DNA from: Neonectria sp. B-13
Taxonomy: Eukaryota > Ascomycota > Sordariomycetes > Hypocreales > Nectriaceae
DNA: 64,000 nucleotides
Direction: 5' to 3'
Assembly: GCA_002682825.1 (NCBI GenBank)
Contig: NOKP01000021.1
Coordinates: forward strand, 434,001 to 498,000
A program made the position numbers and the translations under genes. This document shows, piece after piece, positions 58,039 through 64,000 of the stretch; the stretch's first letter is position 1, and each line of letters starts with the position of its first letter. The notes under the pieces are model-generated. The model was not told the DNA's origin and ran no database searches. It saw nothing but the letters and a program-made list of their open reading frames with translations.

Positions 58039-58959
58039 TTGACTCCCACCATCCAGAATCTGTCTTCCTTATTTGCGCCCAACTTTACTCAGACTACTGC
58101 TCTCAGTGTATTCCATACTATTTCCCCGTCACGAAATGCGGCTGTCGACCGCGAAGCTGCCCATGCCATCAGGGCCAGACTAGAGCCACTCGGACGAACA
58201 GGTCTCAGCATCGTGTATACAGAGAAGGGCAATTCCAAGTCTGCTCTAAAAGCTGTGGGGTTTTGGCTTGACGGCGAAATGTACGATCACGCCGCCTTTG
58301 CTGAGGACACAAGCAACCGCTTCAAGCGTGAGGCTGCTCTCTATGAAGCTCTTGGCTCACATCCGTGCATCCTTAAGTGCATGGGTATTGAATTAATGCC
58401 GGACGGTGAGGAGGCCTGGGCTTTACGTCTTCAGAGAGCTCCACATGGCAACTTACGAGAGTACATCGAAAAGAACGAACCCCCAATCATAGCTCGCCGC
58501 CTACGAGTGGTAATCGACATTGCGGAGACCATGCAATATATCCACGACCGTGGTGTCATTTGGGGCGATGTCTCGGCTCGAAATATTCTCGTCTTTGATG
58601 ATCTTCATATCAAGCTCTGCGACTTTGCTGGATCTAGTCTAGTAGACACATACCCCGAACTCCTCTTTTCATATGAGACCCGTTATTGCGCACCGGGGTC
58701 AGATGATGAGGCTCCTGCCAATGGCACGCTTGCAATGGAGCTGTTCGCGCTTGGCACTGCAATCTGCGAGATCACAGAATGGGCTGTACCATATGGTTCG
58801 ATCGAGATAGAGGAACTTCAGCAGAAACTTTTGGATGGGGAGTACCCTCATGTAGCCGAAAATAATCCAGTCCAAGGTATCATCCGGAAGCTCTGGCATT
58901 TCGAGTTTAGTTCTGCACAAGAGGCTGTGGATGCTTTGAAAATAGTATCTAACTATTGA
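58039..58959 (+). CDS. Small protein kinase-like protein (possible pseudokinase)
   Basis: A 306-residue single-exon kinase-fold protein. The catalytic loop reads VIWGDVSARNILVFD, so the usual HRD histidine is replaced by Trp175 while Asp177 and the Asn are kept. The metal motif is CDFAGSS with the aspartate kept. A candidate ATP lysine lies in SALKAVGFW, but no glycine-rich loop is visible. This matches a large fungal family of small kinase-like proteins, often found in variable genome regions; activity is uncertain. A NACHT-protein remnant starts immediately at its stop codon. Confidence 0.8.
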   Translation: MTPTIQNLSSLFAPNFTQTTALSVFHTISPSRNAAVDREAAHAIRARLEPLGRTGLSIVYTEKGNSKSALKAVGFWLDGEMYDHAAFAEDTSNRFKREAALYEALGSHPCILKCMGIELMPDGEEAWALRLQRAPHGNLREYIEKNEPPIIARRLRVVIDIAETMQYIHDRGVIWGDVSARNILVFDDLHIKLCDFAGSSLVDTYPELLFSYETRYCAPGSDDEAPANGTLAMELFALGTAICEITEWAVPYGSIEIEELQQKLLDGEYPHVAENNPVQGIIRKLWHFEFSSAQEAVDALKIVSNY

Positions 58960-59445
58960 ACTGGTATATGGCCAATCTGCTCAACATACCACTGGGTGGC
59001 ATCAAGGATACACTGGCTGACTTGCACACTATCTTCCACATCCCTCGTCAGGCGTCCCGCCCAGTCCGCCTGCATCACCCTACATTCCGTGACTTTCTTC
59101 TAGACAAGTCTCGGTGCAGGGACCTCGATCTTTGGGTGGGTGAGGAAGATCACAAGAACTTGGCTGACAGCTGCATAACACTTATGTCCAAGATGCTCAA
59201 GGTGAACGTTTGTGGCCCTGGATCGCCAGGAACTCTTGTTAAGGACGTTACCCCTGATTATATCCAGCGTTGCATTCCTCCCGAGCTTCAATACGCATGT
59301 CTCTACTGGGCTCAGCAATACTGACAGAGCGGGGCACGCTTCTCCGACGGCAATCTAGTCCATCGTTCTTGGAGGAGCACATCCTTCGTTGGATCGAAGC
59401 TATCAACCTGATGGCAAGAGCTCTGAGGTGACTACAATCATAATA
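58956..59445 (+). pseudogene. NACHT-type NLR (HET-E/WD40 group) remnant
   Basis: The frame 58956-59324 reads LLNIPLGGIKDTLADLHTIF, then SRPVRLHHPTFRDFLLDKSR and PPELQYACLYWAQQY. This is the winged-helix-like region just after the NACHT NTPase in fungal HET-E-type proteins that usually end in WD40 or ankyrin repeats. After the stop the similarity continues in shifted frames (GARFSDGNLVHR, LEEHILRWIEAINLMARAL) and then fades. No NTPase P-loop lies upstream, because the kinase-like gene abuts it. It is a truncated and frameshifted leftover. Confidence 0.78.
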
Positions 59446-60118
59446 TTATACCATTCTCTGCTTGTGGTACGTGTTTCACGCTTGTCATAGCAACTTCAAC
59501 TTACTGGCATGAAAATCAAGCCTGAACCAGCTACATCTCTGGATGAAAACATAAGAATCGCTAGAGGAAATGTCCCTAAGGCCAAAGACGAGCTGTTCTG
59601 CGTCAATGACTTAGTATCCCAAGACGAAACTCAAGTCAGATCTTAGTCAACATGGGCAGCCACTTTTAATGCCCCCTCACTCCCCAGCTCAATCTCAGCC
59701 CAGCAGTGCATCAGCCCAGCTCATCGATACCCGTTTGATCGACAACCTCTTACCACAGCCCATGTTCGACTATCCTCACGAGACGGGTCTAGTGGCTATG
59801 GACCTCGAGGAGCAAACTCGTTTAGTGGTGGGGAATGGTGGAAGCATGTCGAACTCCCATTATCGGAGATTGGTGTGTGGAGTTTTCTCGGAGTCGGAGT
59901 CTTCTTTGATCGCCGTTCACGCTAGCATCCCCCGATCCGAGCCCTATGCCCCACAACGAGTCATCCTATGGGGGTCTGGTCTTTAACACTACCGTTTGAA
60001 TTGGGATCTAAGACTACGATATAAGACAAAGCTTTGTGACAAGGATAACCGAAGATCGAGAACAGTTAACATTCTCGAGCCTTCATTACATGGCATCTTC
60101 TTATCACAAACAGCAATC
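59446..60118. other. No gene recognised
   Basis: A 670-base stretch with a short Pro/Ser/Gln-rich frame at 59669-59986 of no known family. It contains the aminotransferase promoter. Confidence 0.45.
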
Positions 60119-61396
60119 ATGACTCTCTCGACACGTGCCCAGGCAACTGGTGAGAAGGCTAAAGGCGCCCTGATCTGGGAAATAATCCCCAACCTCTGGG
60201 ACCCCAAGAGTAATCCGGACGGATATGTTAGTCTCGGTGTTGCCGAGAATTCGCTCATGCATGACGAAATCTCCAAGCACATTCACGACTACTTTGCCCT
60301 TTCGCATGCGGCTTTCACGTATGGCGATGGTGTGACCGGTACGAAACGGCTCAAGAAAGCTATCGCAGACTTCCTCAACAGACACCTCAAGCCTATTCGA
60401 TCTCTTGAGCCAGCGCACGTTGATGTCACAAACGGATGTAGCTCTGCTATTGAGCACCTCTCTTGGGCCCTTGCCAACCCCGGCGAGTGTTTCCTCCTAG
60501 GTCAGCCCTACTACGGCACATTCGCCCCGGATCTGACCCTTCGATTCGGGGCCAAGCTACTGCCCGTCCCATTCGAGGAAGTCGATCCCTTGTGCGAAGA
60601 TGCCATTGACAGTTACGAGAAAGTCTTGCTGGATGCTCATGCCCAGGGCCTGAAGGTATCTGGCCTCATCATTAGCCACCCACACAACCCCCTGGGACGA
60701 TGCTATCCTCGAGAGGTCGTGATTGGTCTCATGAAACTCTGCGAGAAGTACGGAGTTCATTTTATCAGTGACGAGATCTACGCCCTCTCCGTCTGGGACA
60801 ACACTGTTGACAGTCCTGCGCCAACCTCCTTCGAGTCAGCACTTACTATCGACTCAACTGACATTATCGACCCTTCCCGTGTTCATGTCATCTGGGGCAT
60901 GTCCAAGGATTTCGGCGCCAACGGTCTTCGAATTGGAGCCATAATCTCCCAATCAAACCCCGCTCTGCACGCTGCCATGATTGCTGTCGGCCTGTACAGC
61001 TCGCCATCATCTCTCTCTGAGCATGTCACCGCAAACCTGCTTGAAGATGAGGCTTGGACCGATGCTTACCTCAAGACCAACCAAAAGAGATTATCAGACA
61101 AGTACACTTCGGTGGTCCAGTGGGCCAAGAAGAATCATATCCCATACGCCCCGAGGGTGAATGCAGCCTTCTTCTTGTGGCTAGACCTTGGAAAGTTTTA
61201 CCTCGATCATCACATCCTTCCTAAAGGACGGGATGTCGGAGATATCGTTGCGCAAAGACTACTGACGAAAAAGGTCTTCCTTGCATCAGGAAAGGACTTC
61301 GGATCGGAAAAGAAGGGGTGGTTCAGAATTGTCTTCTCGCAAAACGAGACCCATCTTAACGAGGGCTTGGCTAGAATTGTTGCTGCGCTCTGTTAA
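60119..61396 (+). CDS. PLP-dependent class I/II aminotransferase (ACC synthase-like)
   Basis: A 425-residue single-exon fold-type I PLP enzyme of the group that includes 1-aminocyclopropane-1-carboxylate synthases and metabolite-cluster aminotransferases. Motifs are LGVAENSLMHDE, YGDGVTGTKRLKKAIADF, LGQPYYGTF, ISHPHNPLGRCY, ISDEIYALSVW and the PLP lysine in GMSKDFGANGLRIGA, followed by an RIVFS arginine for the substrate carboxylate. The frame is open 41 codons upstream, but the ATG at 60119 fits the family start. Reaction and substrate are not fixed by sequence. Confidence 0.9.
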   Translation: MTLSTRAQATGEKAKGALIWEIIPNLWDPKSNPDGYVSLGVAENSLMHDEISKHIHDYFALSHAAFTYGDGVTGTKRLKKAIADFLNRHLKPIRSLEPAHVDVTNGCSSAIEHLSWALANPGECFLLGQPYYGTFAPDLTLRFGAKLLPVPFEEVDPLCEDAIDSYEKVLLDAHAQGLKVSGLIISHPHNPLGRCYPREVVIGLMKLCEKYGVHFISDEIYALSVWDNTVDSPAPTSFESALTIDSTDIIDPSRVHVIWGMSKDFGANGLRIGAIISQSNPALHAAMIAVGLYSSPSSLSEHVTANLLEDEAWTDAYLKTNQKRLSDKYTSVVQWAKKNHIPYAPRVNAAFFLWLDLGKFYLDHHILPKGRDVGDIVAQRLLTKKVFLASGKDFGSEKKGWFRIVFSQNETHLNEGLARIVAALC

Positions 61397-61978
61397 TCGT
61401 GCGCATTATCTAAATAACAGACTAGACTCATTGTGACGTTACATGTACAAAATCGGTTTTTTCTAATCTGGGAGCTATAACTGTTTGCCCTCTCGGTGGC
61501 AGTTTTGGTCGTCGATCTTGTCTACCACAATGCACTCCGAAACAATAAACATCGTCAGATATTGTTCCAAGCTCAGATAAGAAAGAAGACAGTAGTGTGA
61601 GAGGAAGCAGGGCATCTATCATTGGATTTTGTGTAGTTATCAAACCCCGCCTGGACGATTAAGAGCAATCGCAGAGTCCCCGTTACTCTACATCGACTAG
61701 AGCTAATGCGGGTTGGTCAGGATATAATTATCAATTCCCCGAAATGGCCAGTAAAGTTCGTGAACGAGGTGGGGACAATCTTGATAGTGTGGGGGAAAGC
61801 AAGGCCATTTGTACCGGACTCTTAGCACGTGGCTGGTGGCGACTCCTCGGCGACCAGATTAAAACTGCGCATGGGTGTTGTGGAATCTGAACCAACCTAG
61901 ATCCCGAAATAGTCCCCGCGCATCTCGGCTCTCAACAGACTTTCCATCCTGGCAACAGCGCCGTTGTGAAGCGGCTCA
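61397..61978. other. No gene recognised
   Basis: About 580 bases between genes on the same strand. No element seen. Confidence 0.45.
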
Positions 61979-64000
61979 ATGTCTTCCAACGTATCGCAGG
62001 ATCAGCAACCTCTACGAAATGTGGAGGGTGGAGCAGAAAGCCCCGAGTCACAGCAGCATCGAGATGAGGGAGACACGGACGACACAGCCACGGCGACCAG
62101 AAACGACCAGTACCACACCGCGTGCTTCAATTGTCGCGCGTCGAGACAAAAATGCGACAGAAAGAGCCCCTGGTACGTTATATTGGACACGAATGCTTTT
62201 GAGTGAACCATTGTTGAATCGAGACTTGTACAGTTCACGTTGTATTGCACAACGTCGTTCATGCCGATTCCCGGCTCACTCCAACCGAGGTCGCAAACAA
62301 GGGAGTACCAAGTAAATATCTCTCGTCAATCTCACTGATACTGTCTTGGGTGTTACTAACCACTCAGAAGTAAGCCTGATACAGTAGAAAAGCTACTGTC
62401 GCGCATCAACGAAAGTGCCTTTCGCGATGAGGCCATCGCCGCCATCATCAATTCCTCCCTTCCAAGCCCCAATCCTACCTATTCTTCATTGACTACGACA
62501 TCAACACAGCAGCAAGCTCTTCAACGCTTCCCCGTCTATGGTACCAACTGCACCGGTGCTGCTAGTCATCCTGCTCCCGTGTCTATCCATGTTCAGGCTC
62601 AGACCCTCAATGAAGTGGCCGTCGAAGCCGGAAGGCAAGAGTCTCTGGTCTCACCTCTGCATATCGTGGCCGCCGCCATCACGGCGAACTCGGAGCCTAA
62701 ATGTGATGGGCTGGGCACTCAGATGACTCTCCAGTCTGGTCGGATAACCAGCATGGCCCCTATCAAGGACAGGCTTACGAAATATTTCGGTACGATCAGA
62801 GTTTTTCGATAGATGCATTCAGCTTCAGCTAACTCAACCAGCTTCACATACAGCCCAACAGAGAGACTGGGAGGTATTAGCTACTCAATCAGTCGATTGC
62901 CCGTTTAAGTTAGAGTCGGATACTTGCGACCCTGTTACGTCTCGGCTGATTGACGAGAAGGATGCGTCGCTATACTTCCAATTGTGAGTGTTAATCGTTT
63001 CTTTAAACACGACCGTGCTAGTTGTGAACATGTGTCCGTTGCGGACTCTGTGGTCAACAACGCAGACTAAGAGATGACTCTTCTAGGTTCTTCAAGATAC
63101 GCAACCCACTTGTGGGCCTCTTAGATGTTACGCTGCATACGCCGAACTATGTTTATTCGGCGTCATTCACCCTATTCTCCGTTATTTGTGCCCTCGGGTG
63201 TGCTATTTCGATACGTCCTCGTGATCGAGCTCTGTACCCGGTGCTGGTCTCATTAGCCACTGGCAACATCAAATGGTCCATTGCCACTTCCGTCAAGTCT
63301 CTGGAGATCATTCAGGCCATCATCAACATGCAGTTTTGGGCGCCTATTTGCCCCAGGCAATCCGATGACCCTTACTGGCTGAACTTGAGCCATGTGAGAA
63401 GACAGCACCCCTCTGTGTGAATAACTTGAATACTAATGCATGGCAGGCTGTACAAGTGGCAAGGGAGATGGGAATTAATAGACCCACCAGAGTCGCGGAA
63501 CATGTTAAAACCACTTCACCAGATGCGTGTGAGGATGTCAGGGAGCGACTGTTTCGCAACTACGAGAGGACATGGCTGTACACTTTCATTGCAGACAAGA
63601 GCTTCGGCATCATCACTGGACGCTCACATTGCGTTGCATGGAATGAGATGCCTACGTGTGCCTCTGAATGGTGGAAGAAACCAATGACAGAACCTCTAGA
63701 TCGCATGATTAGCGGAATCATTGAAATAAGAGGGCTGCTGGTAAGTGTATGTTTCACATGGCGCCCTCTCTAGACTGACACGGGCACCACCCAAATAGCT
63801 TCAAGCCCATGAGAGACGGAGACAAATAGAATCGACACCAACGTCGATCCTGAACTGGCACTCAGAGGCTTACCGTATTCTTACTCAAACGCGTAGTGCC
63901 CGATGTGCACCCGATGGCCTTCCCTCTGCAACATTCCTTCCAATTCTGGCCTTTTACATGGATCACAGCCTTTTGGTCTTGAACGCCCAGGCTTTACGAG
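61979..64000 (+). CDS. Zn2Cys6 transcription factor, 3' end outside window
   Basis: Seven exons are visible: 61979-62172, 62234-62311, 62368-62789, 62842-62983, 63087-63393, 63447-63740 and 63799 onward. The zinc cluster spans the first intron: ACFNCRASRQKCDRKSPC joins SRCIAQRRSC, followed by the basic RGRKQGS. The later exons match the fungal-specific TF domain, with LFFKIRNPLVGLLD, a VTLHTPNYVYSASFTLFSVIC-type helix pair and NYERTWLYTFIADKSFGIIT. All joins hold the frame and it is still open at 64000. A role in the neighbouring aminotransferase locus is possible. Confidence 0.85.

Overview
The window looks like nuclear DNA of a filamentous ascomycete, most likely a Sordariomycete. Genes carry short introns of about 45-70 nt with GTAAGT-like donors and CTAAC/CTGAC-like branch sites. 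The gene set is typically fungal: Zn2Cys6 regulators, a DUF3425 bZIP-like factor, a rhodopsin-domain membrane protein, tyrosinase, homocitrate synthase, full-length ABC-B and MFS transporters, and NACHT/NB-ARC NLR remnants. All functional calls come from reading motifs; no database search was run. Exon joins were chosen by splice sites plus reading-frame continuity.

The first 11.3 kb is a large inverted duplication. Bases 1-5500 are the reverse complement of 5800-11299 (position x pairs with 11300-x), separated by a 100-N gap and 199 unshared bases. Each arm carries an APH-fold phosphotransferase-like gene, a secreted GH5 glycosidase with two introns, a decayed MFS transporter relic, an unidentified exon-like frame and a short protein with a mitochondrial-type N-terminus. 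The left arm runs off the window start, so its true length is unknown. The perfect match next to a scaffold gap means either a very recent palindrome or an assembly fold-back.

From 11.3 to 30 kb lies accessory-type sequence: an NB-ARC/TPR-type NLR relic, a five-exon rhodopsin-domain gene with a probable GC-AG intron, a 4.4 kb broken gene for a secreted SGNH esterase joined to FG-GAP repeats, a divergent TauD-type dioxygenase / ACS-family transporter pair (probable sulfonate use), a DUF7587-like gene, a homocitrate synthase-like gene that stops right after its TIM barrel, an NmrA-like gene, and a MITE-like insertion inside a short tandem repeat.

From 30 to 41.4 kb six genes form a compact catabolic or specialised-metabolism neighbourhood: alpha/beta hydrolase, sugar epimerase-like TIM barrel, Zn2Cys6 regulator, bZIP-like DUF3425 regulator, medium-chain oxidoreductase and tyrosinase. 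A gene-poor stretch follows with an MFS relic and degenerate repeats. Then come a zinc alcohol dehydrogenase, a six-exon secreted protein of unknown function, an ABC-B multidrug transporter tail-to-tail with a Zn2Cys6 regulator, a small kinase-like gene next to a NACHT-protein remnant, a PLP aminotransferase, and a Zn2Cys6 regulator that runs off the right edge.
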